DNA of 64,000 bases from Salinibacterium sp. NK8237. GTDB lineage: Bacteria; Actinomycetota; Actinomycetes; Actinomycetales; Microbacteriaceae. Made by a program: the position numbers and the translations under genes. The notes beneath the pieces were generated by a model that worked only from the letters and a program-made list of their open reading frames with translations, did no database searches and was not told the origin of the DNA. Below are positions 15,901-23,558 of this stretch, in pieces. The stretch lies in contig NZ_JADYWE010000001.1 in assembly GCF_015864955.1 (NCBI RefSeq), forward strand, positions 1,674,001 to 1,738,000, read 5' to 3'. How positions within the stretch are numbered: position 1 is the first letter of the stretch; the number at the start of each line of letters is the position of its first letter.

Positions 15901-17364
15901 TTAGGTCAGGTACTGAGTGAGGCCGCGCTTCATGAAGCGACCGTCACCCTTGGTGCCGAGGTACTGGTCGTCATCGACGATGACCTTGCCGCGCGAGATA
16001 ACAGTGTCAACGTGACCATCGATCTCGAAGCCCTCCCAGGCAGCGTGGTCCATGTTCATGTGGTGCTTCTTGCCGGTGGGGTTGCCATTTTCGTCGACCG
16101 GCATACCGATCGAGGTGTGACCGTTGGGGTCGTAGACCACGATGTCGGCGTCGGCGCCGGGCTGGATGACACCCTTGCGTCCGTAGATTCCGAACATGCG
16201 AGCGGGGGTGGTGCTCGTCAGTTCGACCCAACGCTCGAGCGTGAGCTCGCCGGTGACAACACCTTGATACATGAGGTCCATGCGGTGTTCGACGGTTCCC
16301 ATGCCGTTGGGGATCTTGCGGAAGTCCGCAAGGCCCAACTCTTTTTGGTCCTTCATGCAGAACGGGCAGTGGTCGGTGGAGACCATCTGCACATCGTTCG
16401 TGCGCAGCGACTGCCACATGGCATCCTGATGGCCCTCTTCGCGTGAACGAAGCGGAGTCGAGCACACCCACTTGGCACCCTCGAAGTGGCCGTACTGCTC
16501 ACTCTGCGCACCAAGTTGTTCTTCGAGGCTCAAGTAGAGGTACTGCGGGCAGGTCTCAGCAAAGACGTTCTGGCCGCGGTCACGAGCGGTGGCGATCTGT
16601 TCGACCGCCTGCTTCGCACTGACGTGAACGATGTAGAGCGGGGCGCCGGTGAGCTTCGCGAGCATGATCGCTCGATGCGTCGCTTCCTCTTCCATCTCCC
16701 AGGCACGAGCGACACCGTGATAATACGGGTCAGTCTTGCCCTGCTCCACGAGCTGCTCGGCGAGAACGTCGATGACCGGCCCATTCTCGGCGTGCATCAT
16801 CGTCATCAAGCCGGTGTCGCGAGACACCTGCATTGCCTTGAGGATTTGTGCGTCATCCGAGTAGAAAACTCCGGGGTACGCCATGAACATCTTGAAGCTC
16901 GTGATGCCCTCGTCCGGCAGCTTCTCCATCGCCTTGAGCGACTCGGGAGTGACGTCGCCGACGATCTGGTGAAAGCCGTAGTCGATGGCGCAGTTGCCCG
17001 CCGCTTTGCCGTGCCACGCAGCGAGCGAATCCTGGATGCGCTCCCCAAAGGTCTGCACCGCAAAGTCGATAATCGAGGTCGTGCCGCCCCACGCCGCAGC
17101 GCGAGTGCCCGTCTCGAACGTATCGATTGCCGCGGTGCCACCGAAGGGCAGCTCCATGTGCGTGTGGGCGTCGATGCCACCGGGAATGACGTACTTTCCC
17201 GTGGCATCAATGACCTTGTCGACGGATGCCGCAATGTCGGTTCCAAAAAGCGTGCTGCCAGGCGACAGCACTGCCTTGATTACTTCGCCGTCGATCAGGA
17301 CGTCTGCTGGGGCGCGCCCCGTTGAGCTGACGACCGTACCGCCGGAAATGAGAGTGGTGGCCAT
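15901..17364 (-). CDS. Dihydropyrimidinase / D-hydantoinase
   Basis: A 487-residue amidohydrolase of usual family length. Metal ligands are all visible: His67 and His69 (DAHTHM), the carboxylated Lys158 (SFKMF), His191 (MMHAENG), His247 (IVHVSA) and Asp331 (STDHCPF); Tyr163 is the expected substrate-loop residue. It opens the ring of dihydrouracil, dihydrothymine or hydantoins to N-carbamoyl amino acids. AGAGGAG lies seven bases before the ATG. The next upstream gene encodes the enzyme for the following step. Confidence 0.93.
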   Translation of the reverse strand: MATTLISGGTVVSSTGRAPADVLIDGEVIKAVLSPGSTLFGTDIAASVDKVIDATGKYVIPGGIDAHTHMELPFGGTAAIDTFETGTRAAAWGGTTSIIDFAVQTFGERIQDSLAAWHGKAAGNCAIDYGFHQIVGDVTPESLKAMEKLPDEGITSFKMFMAYPGVFYSDDAQILKAMQVSRDTGLMTMMHAENGPVIDVLAEQLVEQGKTDPYYHGVARAWEMEEEATHRAIMLAKLTGAPLYIVHVSAKQAVEQIATARDRGQNVFAETCPQYLYLSLEEQLGAQSEQYGHFEGAKWVCSTPLRSREEGHQDAMWQSLRTNDVQMVSTDHCPFCMKDQKELGLADFRKIPNGMGTVEHRMDLMYQGVVTGELTLERWVELTSTTPARMFGIYGRKGVIQPGADADIVVYDPNGHTSIGMPVDENGNPTGKKHHMNMDHAAWEGFEIDGHVDTVISRGKVIVDDDQYLGTKGDGRFMKRGLTQYLT

Positions 17365-17398
17365 GATTCGCTCCTCTGCGTGTCGTGTGCCTACTGTT

Positions 17399-17423
17399 CC
17401 CCAGACGCCAAAACAATCTGGGG
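17399..17423 (-). terminator. Small intercistronic hairpin
   Basis: CCCCAGA (17399-17405) and TCTGGGG (17417-17423) pair perfectly across an 11-base loop, 13 bases after the amidase stop and before the dihydropyrimidinase start. Confidence 0.55.
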
Positions 17424-17436
17424 CTGGAGTTATGGC

Positions 17437-18282
17437 TTACTTAGGGATCGACAGGTAGGCGTCGGGGCGACGGTCACGGTAGAACTGCCAGTCGTCGCGC
17501 ATTTCCTGCACGAGGTCCATGTCGAGATCGCGAATCATGATCTCTTCATCGGTGCCTGAGCCACGTTCGCCGACGAAGTTTCCGCGGGGGTCGATGACCT
17601 GGCTGGTGCCGTAGAAGTCAACGGCTTCGTCGCCGTACTCGTTGTCTTCGAGGCCGACACGGTTGGGCTGAAGTACGAAGTAGCCGTTGGCCACTGCTGC
17701 TGCTGGACCTTCGACCTCCCAGAGGCGGTTGGAGAGGCCGGGCTTCGTCGCGTTGGGGTTGAAGACGATCTCGGCGCCGTTCAAGCCCAGTTCGCGCCAT
17801 CCTTCGGGGAAGTGGCGGTCGTAACAGATGTGAACGCCCACCTTGCCGACGGCGGTGTTGAACATCGGGAAGCCCAAGTTGCCGGGCGTGAAGTAGAACT
17901 TCTCCCAGAACTTGTCGAGGTGAGGGATGTGATGCTTGCGGTACGAACCGAGGTTCGTGCCATCCGAATCAACAACGACGGCGGTGTTGTAATACACGCC
18001 GGTCATCGCTTCTTCATAGATCGGCAGAATCATGACCATGTCGAGCTCTTTAGCCAGGGCCTGGAAGCGCGTAACGATCGGGCCATCAACAGGCTCGGCG
18101 TAACGGTAATACTTCTTGTCCTGAGTGATCCCAAAATACGGACCGTAGAAAAGCTCTTGGAAGCAGATGATCTGGGCGCCTTGCGCCTTCGCATCCCGAG
18201 CGAACTGCTCGTGCTTGTCGAGCATCGACTCTTTGTCGCCCGTCCAAGTGGTCTGTGTGATTGCTGCGCGAACTGTCGTCAT
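17437..18282 (-). CDS. Beta-ureidopropionase (N-carbamoyl-beta-alanine amidase), nitrilase superfamily
   Basis: A 281-residue nitrilase-fold enzyme with the catalytic triad Glu43 (ICFQELFYG), Lys116 (YRKHHIP) and Cys153 (HICYDRHFPEG). The sequence following, NATKPGLSNRLWEVE, fits the N-carbamoyl-beta-alanine / N-carbamoylputrescine group. Together with the dihydropyrimidinase it would release beta-alanine (or 3-aminoisobutyrate), CO2 and ammonia. GGAGG lies just before the ATG. It is the first gene of the long minus-strand cluster and has the only sizeable upstream region. Confidence 0.9.
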   Translation of the reverse strand: MTTVRAAITQTTWTGDKESMLDKHEQFARDAKAQGAQIICFQELFYGPYFGITQDKKYYRYAEPVDGPIVTRFQALAKELDMVMILPIYEEAMTGVYYNTAVVVDSDGTNLGSYRKHHIPHLDKFWEKFYFTPGNLGFPMFNTAVGKVGVHICYDRHFPEGWRELGLNGAEIVFNPNATKPGLSNRLWEVEGPAAAVANGYFVLQPNRVGLEDNEYGDEAVDFYGTSQVIDPRGNFVGERGSGTDEEIMIRDLDMDLVQEMRDDWQFYRDRRPDAYLSIPK

Positions 18283-18478
18283 GGTGCCTCCTGCGTTATT
18301 CGGCGTCGTTGCCTGCGGCGATGAACCGAGAAAATGACGCGCGAACGGGAACTATCCCCGTGCCCTTATTCTCTAGGTTCATCGTTTCAATCGTGTTGTG
18401 CTTGTGTGACGGTGTGGTTACTCATCATGTCCCTGTCGAGTGCAAGAGGCAATGCTCATTTGTGCTGATGAGACCATG

Positions 18479-18519
18479 TTGCACAAAATTGTCTATGCAA
18501 TTCCACAATATTTCTGCAA
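18479..18519 (-). promoter_or_regulatory. Putative operator in the pyrimidine-cluster upstream region
   Basis: The 241-bp space 18283-18523 is the only likely promoter region for the cluster. It becomes AT-rich near 18470-18520 and holds two overlapping imperfect dyads, TTGCA-N12-TGCAA at 18479-18500 and TGCA-N15-TGCAA at 18496-18519. They resemble a double regulator site. No regulator gene is adjacent, so the binding protein is unknown. Confidence 0.4.
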
Positions 18520-18523
18520 ATAC

Positions 18524-19309
18524 CTACGCAGAAGGCGCGGATGTCCAGATTGCACTCGGTCGAGGCTGCCGCGCAAGGGCCGGCTGACGGGGTGCCGCAA
18601 ACACCGTCGTCACATCGCTCGCGTACATCACCGAGTCGGGAACGCGATCGGCTAGACCCTCAAACCCCGCAGCGGCGAGCAAACCGTCATCGAGGTAGAC
18701 CAATTCGGCCGGTTGCAACGGCCACGGTTCGTGGTGGTTGCGAGAGTAGATCGTGCGTCCACGATGAGTCTCGTGAAACCCCCACCGCGCGGTCAAGAAC
18801 GTTGCCAGCGGGTCAGCCGCGAGCGCAACGCTCGCCGCCGGGTCATCTACCGGTTTCACAATGATGTGGGATGCCGCATCCGGTCGTCCGTGCCGTTTCG
18901 TTTTGTAGGCAATCTGTCCGTCTCGCTGCCCGATCTTCATCGATGCCCACTGGTAGGGCAGGCCAAAAGCTAGCCGCGCGGTGAGCACTGGAATCAGGTG
19001 CGACGCCTCGAGGGAAAGGAAGACCACTCCGCGTCGTCCGTGGGCATCGACAGAGTAGAGGCGCACATTGACTTCGGGAAAGTCGCCGAGCCACGGGATG
19101 CGGGGCCCGCCAAAGAATGAACTTTGAGACATCTGAAAGGCGATGAGTCCCACCCACGTGCTGCCGTTGAGCGTGTCGGGACGGCATCCCTCAGGCAGCA
19201 GCGGAGCCACGATGGCCGGATCAACCTGCCAGTGCAGGAAGGTCACTTCGCTCCAGCGCTGCCGCAAGATAGGGGAACCGCCGAGTGGTGGAGCTTCACG
19301 GAACATCAT
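18524..19309 (-). CDS. DUF2071 (YqjF-like) protein
   Basis: A 261-residue cytosolic protein with the DUF2071 pattern: QRWSEVTFLHWQVDP, VAPLLPEGCRPDTLNG, WVGLIAFQM, FPEVNVRLYSV and GVVFLSLEASHL. The family has an acetoacetate-decarboxylase-like fold but no established reaction. It ends just before the AT-rich operator region and lies 13 bp downstream of hspR in the same direction, so it could be read through from the heat-shock operon (inference). Confidence 0.8.
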   Translation of the reverse strand: MMFREAPPLGGSPILRQRWSEVTFLHWQVDPAIVAPLLPEGCRPDTLNGSTWVGLIAFQMSQSSFFGGPRIPWLGDFPEVNVRLYSVDAHGRRGVVFLSLEASHLIPVLTARLAFGLPYQWASMKIGQRDGQIAYKTKRHGRPDAASHIIVKPVDDPAASVALAADPLATFLTARWGFHETHRGRTIYSRNHHEPWPLQPAELVYLDDGLLAAAGFEGLADRVPDSVMYASDVTTVFAAPRQPALARQPRPSAIWTSAPSA

Positions 19310-19322
19310 CGGATGCTCACGA

Positions 19323-19757
19323 TCACCGTGGGAGTTGGTTATCGCGACGCAGGAAAGGGCGCCACAGTTCGACCTGGTCGGCGCGCTGGGCGCGGGTTCC
19401 CGCTTTGAGCGAGATCACCTCACCAGCAGAACCGGCAGCGAAGACGCGGCGGCCGGGCTTCGAAAGGAGTTCATCAGCAAGCGCTGCTTCGAGTTCGCGA
19501 ACGCGCGTGCTGAGTTCTGATACTTGATTCTCAAGATCAAGGATTCGTTTGATGCCTTCGAGGTTGAGACCTTCAGCGCTGAGGGCTGCGATCTCGCGCA
19601 ACTGCATCACGTCGCGCATGGAATAACGCCGCGAACGACCGCTGGTTCTCGTGGGAGACACGAGACCCAGACGGTCGTACTGTCGCAGTGTCTGCGGATG
19701 CATGCCCGCCAACTCCGCCGCAACGGCGATAGCAAAGGCTGGGCTCAGCTCATCCAT
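19323..19757 (-). CDS. hspR: Heat-shock repressor HspR (MerR family)
   Basis: A 144-residue MerR-type repressor: PAFAIAVAAELAGMHPQTLR, QYDRLGLVSPTR and RRYSMRDVMQLREI form the DNA-binding domain, followed by a coiled-coil (about 80-95). It is the last gene of dnaK-grpE-dnaJ-hspR, as in streptomycetes and mycobacteria, where HspR binds HAIR sites with DnaK as co-repressor. Two HAIR-like sites lie upstream of dnaK here, so autoregulation is expected. Confidence 0.92.
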   Translation of the reverse strand: MDELSPAFAIAVAAELAGMHPQTLRQYDRLGLVSPTRTSGRSRRYSMRDVMQLREIAALSAEGLNLEGIKRILDLENQVSELSTRVRELEAALADELLSKPGRRVFAAGSAGEVISLKAGTRAQRADQVELWRPFLRRDNQLPR

Positions 19758-19762
19758 GACTA

Positions 19763-20764
19763 TTAGCTCCTGGCTCTAGCAATCAGATCGTCCCGCGGGT
19801 TTTCTGCGGGCATCGCTTCAGCAAAGGCCTTGAGGTGCTTGAGTGCAGCATCCGGAACGTGACTAGGCACGGCCACTTGCACTTCGGCAAGCAGGTCTCC
19901 GGTTGCCTTCGTCGTAGCGACTCCGCGACCTTTTACTCGCAATACTCGCCCGCTCGGGGTTCCCGGCGCAACCTTCAGTTTCACTGGTGCACCGCTCAGC
20001 GTCGGCACCTCGATAGTGGCGCCGAGCACAGCTTCCGCAAACGTCACGGGCACAACAACCCGAAGGTTGTTGCCGTCACGTTCGAATACCGGATGCTTGC
20101 GCACCGCGACCGTGAGCACCAAGTCGCCAGCGGGGCCACCATTGGGGCTCGCCTCACCTTTGCCCTTGAGGCGGATCTTCTGACCGTCGCTGACTCCCGC
20201 AGGAATCTTGACGTTCATCGGACGACCGCCGGCCGGCTGGAGCTTGATCGTTTCGCCGTTAATTGCGGTAGCAAAATCTAGCGTCGTGTTTGCTGCCAGA
20301 TCGCGGCCCTTTGCGGGGCCACCACGGAATCCGGGGCCACCACCAGGACCGGCTTGACCGCCGAACATGCCACCGAGAAGGTCTTCGAAGCTCGCGCTCG
20401 ACTGACCTCCCCCATAGCCCTGACCGCCGCCATAGCTTTGGCCGCCATAACTCTGGCCGCCGCCGAACATGCCACCAAAGACATCTTCGAAGCCGCCAGA
20501 CTGGCCGCCCGCTTGGAAGCGAGCGCCCGAGCCCATGGCACGAACCTGATCGTATTCTTTGCGCGTTTCCGGATCAGAAAGCACGGAGTGCGCTTCGCTA
20601 ATTTCTTTGAAGCGCTCTTCGGCTTTCGGATCTCCCGGGTTCGAATCCGGGTGAAACTGACGCGCGAGTTTGCGATAGGTCTTCTTCAACTCGGCCTCGG
20701 AGATATCTTTCGACACCCCGAGAACCTTGTAGAAGTCCTTATCGAACCAATCTTGGCTAGCCAC
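19763..20764 (-). CDS. dnaJ: DnaJ-type co-chaperone without zinc finger
   Basis: A 333-residue protein: J domain (about 9-75) with HPD at 38-40, a long G/F/Y-rich linker (about 78-150), then the two beta-barrel C-terminal substrate domains (about 155-315). The four CxxCxGxG zinc repeats of type I DnaJ are absent, so it is type II (CbpA-like) in layout despite its place in the dnaK operon. The linker contains SYGG-type repeats and a doubled FED-x-x-GGMFGG block (residues 92-102 and 126-136). It stimulates DnaK ATPase and delivers substrates. Confidence 0.9.
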   Translation of the reverse strand: MASQDWFDKDFYKVLGVSKDISEAELKKTYRKLARQFHPDSNPGDPKAEERFKEISEAHSVLSDPETRKEYDQVRAMGSGARFQAGGQSGGFEDVFGGMFGGGQSYGGQSYGGGQGYGGGQSSASFEDLLGGMFGGQAGPGGGPGFRGGPAKGRDLAANTTLDFATAINGETIKLQPAGGRPMNVKIPAGVSDGQKIRLKGKGEASPNGGPAGDLVLTVAVRKHPVFERDGNNLRVVVPVTFAEAVLGATIEVPTLSGAPVKLKVAPGTPSGRVLRVKGRGVATTKATGDLLAEVQVAVPSHVPDAALKHLKAFAEAMPAENPRDDLIARARS

Positions 20765-20781
20765 TACACGCCACCCCCGAC

Positions 20782-21432
20782 CTAATCAGTGGGGCCGGAG
20801 ACAGCAACCTTCGCGGCACGAACAACGCGCTCACCAAGAATGTAGCCCGGCTCAACGACATCAGCGATCGTGTTTTCGGTCGCCTCAGGATCGTTCAAAT
20901 GAACAACAGCCTCGTGGAACGCAGGATCAAAGACTTCGCCCTTTTCGCCGATCTTGCGCAACCCGAACCGCTCAAAACTTGAGTTGATCTTCTGCGCAAC
21001 AAGAGCGATGGGGGTGCCTTCGACAATGTCGCCGTGCTTGTCGGCACGATCGAGATCATCGAGGGCAGGCAGCAACGACCGGATGACGTCGGCGATCACG
21101 GCTTCGCGGTTCGCGACTCGATCCCGCTCAACGCGAGTTCGGAAGTTCACCAGCTCAGCCTGAGCGCGCAACATCTGATCGCGCATCTCAGCGACGAGGT
21201 CCCGACTAGCTTCCTCAAGAAGACGCTTGTCTTCTTCACTCAACTCATCGGGGGCCTTCGTGGCGCCCGCAGCAGGCTCCTCGTCAGAGGAAGGCTGCCC
21301 CTCGGCTGCCGCAGATTGCTCTGCAGCAGCCGAGTCGGCCGCACTCACGTCGCCGATTTCCGGATCAACACGACTGTCGTCGTGAGTCACCGGATCCTGG
21401 TTGTCGTCGTGGTCCTTGTTTTTGTCAGGCAT
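20782..21432 (-). CDS. grpE: Nucleotide exchange factor GrpE
   Basis: A 216-residue protein: an acidic, disordered first third, a long helix (about 70-130, ELVNFRTRVERDRV) for dimerisation, and the C-terminal beta domain ending GEVFDPAFHEAVVH...VVEPGYILGERVVRAAKVAV, the GrpE signature. It exchanges ADP for ATP on DnaK. Its ATG follows the dnaK stop directly with no gap. Confidence 0.94.
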   Translation of the reverse strand: MPDKNKDHDDNQDPVTHDDSRVDPEIGDVSAADSAAAEQSAAAEGQPSSDEEPAAGATKAPDELSEEDKRLLEEASRDLVAEMRDQMLRAQAELVNFRTRVERDRVANREAVIADVIRSLLPALDDLDRADKHGDIVEGTPIALVAQKINSSFERFGLRKIGEKGEVFDPAFHEAVVHLNDPEATENTIADVVEPGYILGERVVRAAKVAVSGPTD

Positions 21433-23301
21433 CTACTTCTTGTCCGTGTCAGCTTCGTCTTCGTCAACAACTTCAGCGTCGACGATGTCTTCGTCAGAGC
21501 TTTCATCAGCGGTAGCGGTGTCGCCCTCTGCAGCGGCCTCAGGGTTTTCTTCCTGGTGCTTGTAGATTGCTTCGCCCAGCTTCTGCTGGCTCTCGGTGAG
21601 CTTGTCGAACGCGGTCTTGACCTCTGCTTCGTCGTCGCCGGCGAGCGCAGTGTTGAGCGCGTCGACGTCAGCCTGAACCTCGGTCTTCACATCTTCCGGC
21701 AGCTTCTCAGCGTTGTCGGTGATGAGCTTTCCGGTGGAGTACGCGAGCTGCTCAGCGTTGTTGCGAACCTCGGCTGCCTCACGGCGAGCCTTGTCTTCTG
21801 CAGCGTGCTCTTCGCCCTCGCGAACCATGCGCTCGATGTCTTCCTTCGACAGGCTTGAACCGCCCGTGATGACCATCGACTGCTCCTTGCCGGTGCCCTT
21901 GTCCTTAGCGGACACGTGCACGATGCCGTTGGCGTCGATGTCGAAAGTAACCTCAACCTGCGGGATTCCACGAGGTGCCGGCGCGATGCCGGTGAGCTCG
22001 AACGTTCCGAGGTTCTTGTTGTCGCGAGTGAACTCACGCTCACCCTGGAAGACCTGAATCGACACGGAAGGCTGGTTGTCATCCGCCGTGGTGAAGGTCT
22101 CGCTGCGCTTGGTCGGGATGGCGGTGTTGCGGTCGATGAGCTTGGTCATCATTCCGCCCTTGGTCTCGATACCGAGGCTCAACGGGGTGACGTCGATGAG
22201 CAGAACGTCCTTGCGCTCGCCCTTCAATACGCCAGCCTGAAGTGCAGCACCAACGGCTACGACCTCATCGGGGTTTACGCCCTTGTTCGGTTCCTTGCCA
22301 CCGGTGAGCTTCTTGACGAGCTCAACGACGGCGGGCATACGAGTCGATCCACCCACGAGTACAACGTGTGCAACGTCGCTCAGCTTGACGCCGGCTTCCT
22401 TGATGACATCGTTGAAGGGCTTCTTGACGCGCTCGAGGAGGTCTGCGGTCAGTTCTTCGAACTTGGCGCGCGAGAGAGTCTCGTCGAGGTTGGCCGGGCC
22501 GTTCTCGGTGAGCGAGAGGTACGGAAGCTGAATGCTTGCCGTCATCTGCGACGAGAGTTCTTTCTTGGCCTGCTCGGCAGCTTCCTTGAGGCGCTGCTTC
22601 GCGATCTTGTCGCCAGAAACGTCAACACCGGTCGAGTCCTTGAAGCGCTGGATCAGGTAGTCAACGACGCGGGCGTCCCAGTCGTCACCACCGAGGCGGT
22701 TGTCACCCGAGGTCGACTTGACCTGGATGGTGGAGAAGTCGTCGTCTTTGCCCACTTCGAGCAGCGAAACGTCGAACGTTCCACCACCGAGGTCGAATAC
22801 CAAGATGAGTTCGTCTTCTTTACCCTTGTCGAGGCCGTACGCGAGTGCTGCAGCGGTGGGCTCGTTGATGATGCGCAGAACGTTGAGGCCCGCGATCTCA
22901 CCGGCTTCCTTCGTTGCCTGACGCTCAGCGTCGTTGAAGTAAGCAGGAACGGTGATTACTGCGTCAGTGACGTCTTCACCCAGGTACTGTTCGGCATCGC
23001 GCTTGAGCTTGGCAAGCGTGCGAGCGGAGATTTCCTGCGGGGTGTACTTCTTGTCGTCGATAGCAACGGTCCAGTCAGTACCAATGTGGCGCTTGACGGA
23101 TGCGATGGTGCGGTCGACGTTAGTGACGGCCTGGCGCTTAGCGGTTTCACCAACGAGGACTTCGCCATCCTTGGTGAATGCGACGACGGAAGGCGTAGTG
23201 CGCATTCCTTCGGCGTTTGCAATGACGGTGGGTTCTCCACCTTCGAGGACGGCAACTACCGAGTTGGTGGTTCCGAGGTCAATACCTACTGCTCGAGCCA
23301 T
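21433..23301 (-). CDS. dnaK: Molecular chaperone DnaK (Hsp70)
   Basis: A 622-residue Hsp70 of standard length: [14 protein letters not shown] start, [54 protein letters not shown], the linker [11 protein letters not shown] and a C-terminal acidic tail. ATP-driven peptide binding; first gene of the heat-shock operon. AAGGAG lies nine to ten bases before the ATG, and two HAIR operators lie within 120 bp upstream. Confidence 0.97.
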   Translation of the reverse strand: MARAVGIDLGTTNSVVAVLEGGEPTVIANAEGMRTTPSVVAFTKDGEVLVGETAKRQAVTNVDRTIASVKRHIGTDWTVAIDDKKYTPQEISARTLAKLKRDAEQYLGEDVTDAVITVPAYFNDAERQATKEAGEIAGLNVLRIINEPTAAALAYGLDKGKEDELILVFDLGGGTFDVSLLEVGKDDDFSTIQVKSTSGDNRLGGDDWDARVVDYLIQRFKDSTGVDVSGDKIAKQRLKEAAEQAKKELSSQMTASIQLPYLSLTENGPANLDETLSRAKFEELTADLLERVKKPFNDVIKEAGVKLSDVAHVVLVGGSTRMPAVVELVKKLTGGKEPNKGVNPDEVVAVGAALQAGVLKGERKDVLLIDVTPLSLGIETKGGMMTKLIDRNTAIPTKRSETFTTADDNQPSVSIQVFQGEREFTRDNKNLGTFELTGIAPAPRGIPQVEVTFDIDANGIVHVSAKDKGTGKEQSMVITGGSSLSKEDIERMVREGEEHAAEDKARREAAEVRNNAEQLAYSTGKLITDNAEKLPEDVKTEVQADVDALNTALAGDDEAEVKTAFDKLTESQQKLGEAIYKHQEENPEAAAEGDTATADESSDEDIVDAEVVDEDEADTDKK

Positions 23302-23335
23302 GTGCTCTTACTCCTTAAGTCTCGTGAAGCACGAA

Positions 23336-23356
23336 CTTGAGTCGCGCTGTATCAAG
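23336..23356. promoter_or_regulatory. HAIR-like HspR operator, proximal
   Basis: CTTGAGT-N7-TATCAAG against the HAIR consensus CTTGAGT-N7-ACTCAAG: the left half is perfect and the right half matches in five of seven bases. It is about 35 bp upstream of the dnaK start. Confidence 0.75.
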
Positions 23357-23398
23357 TTTGCTCCTGCGCGCGTCGAGAGTCAAGCCGCGTAGCTGAAA

Positions 23399-23419
23399 GT
23401 TGAGTGGGAGTGACTCAAG
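23399..23419. promoter_or_regulatory. HAIR HspR operator, distal
   Basis: GTTGAGT-N7-ACTCAAG at 23399-23419 matches the HAIR consensus in 13 of 14 arm positions. It is about 100 bp upstream of the dnaK start and likely overlaps the promoter. It also lies in the divergent region toward the LuxR gene (start 23559). Confidence 0.88.
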
Positions 23420-23558
23420 TACTGGGTCGGACCGCCCGAAACGCCTGCAGCCCGGGCCCCCAGTCGTCGCCTGTGGCAATTCACAGCCAGTGACCCCCAA
23501 AGTGGGGTAAAAATGATATTTCCCCATTCTGCGAAGATCAGCAACCCGGAGGCGATTC

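Noticed and set aside
20634..20651. CGGGTTCGAATCCGGG-like T-arm inside dnaJ.
   Set aside because: It lies in the coding J domain (Asp-Ser-Asn-Pro-Gly codons) with no other tRNA parts around it.
21916..23340. Open frame of 474 codons on the plus strand opposite dnaK.
   Set aside because: It is an antisense shadow of a well-supported gene in a high-GC genome; no ribosome site and no recognisable family.
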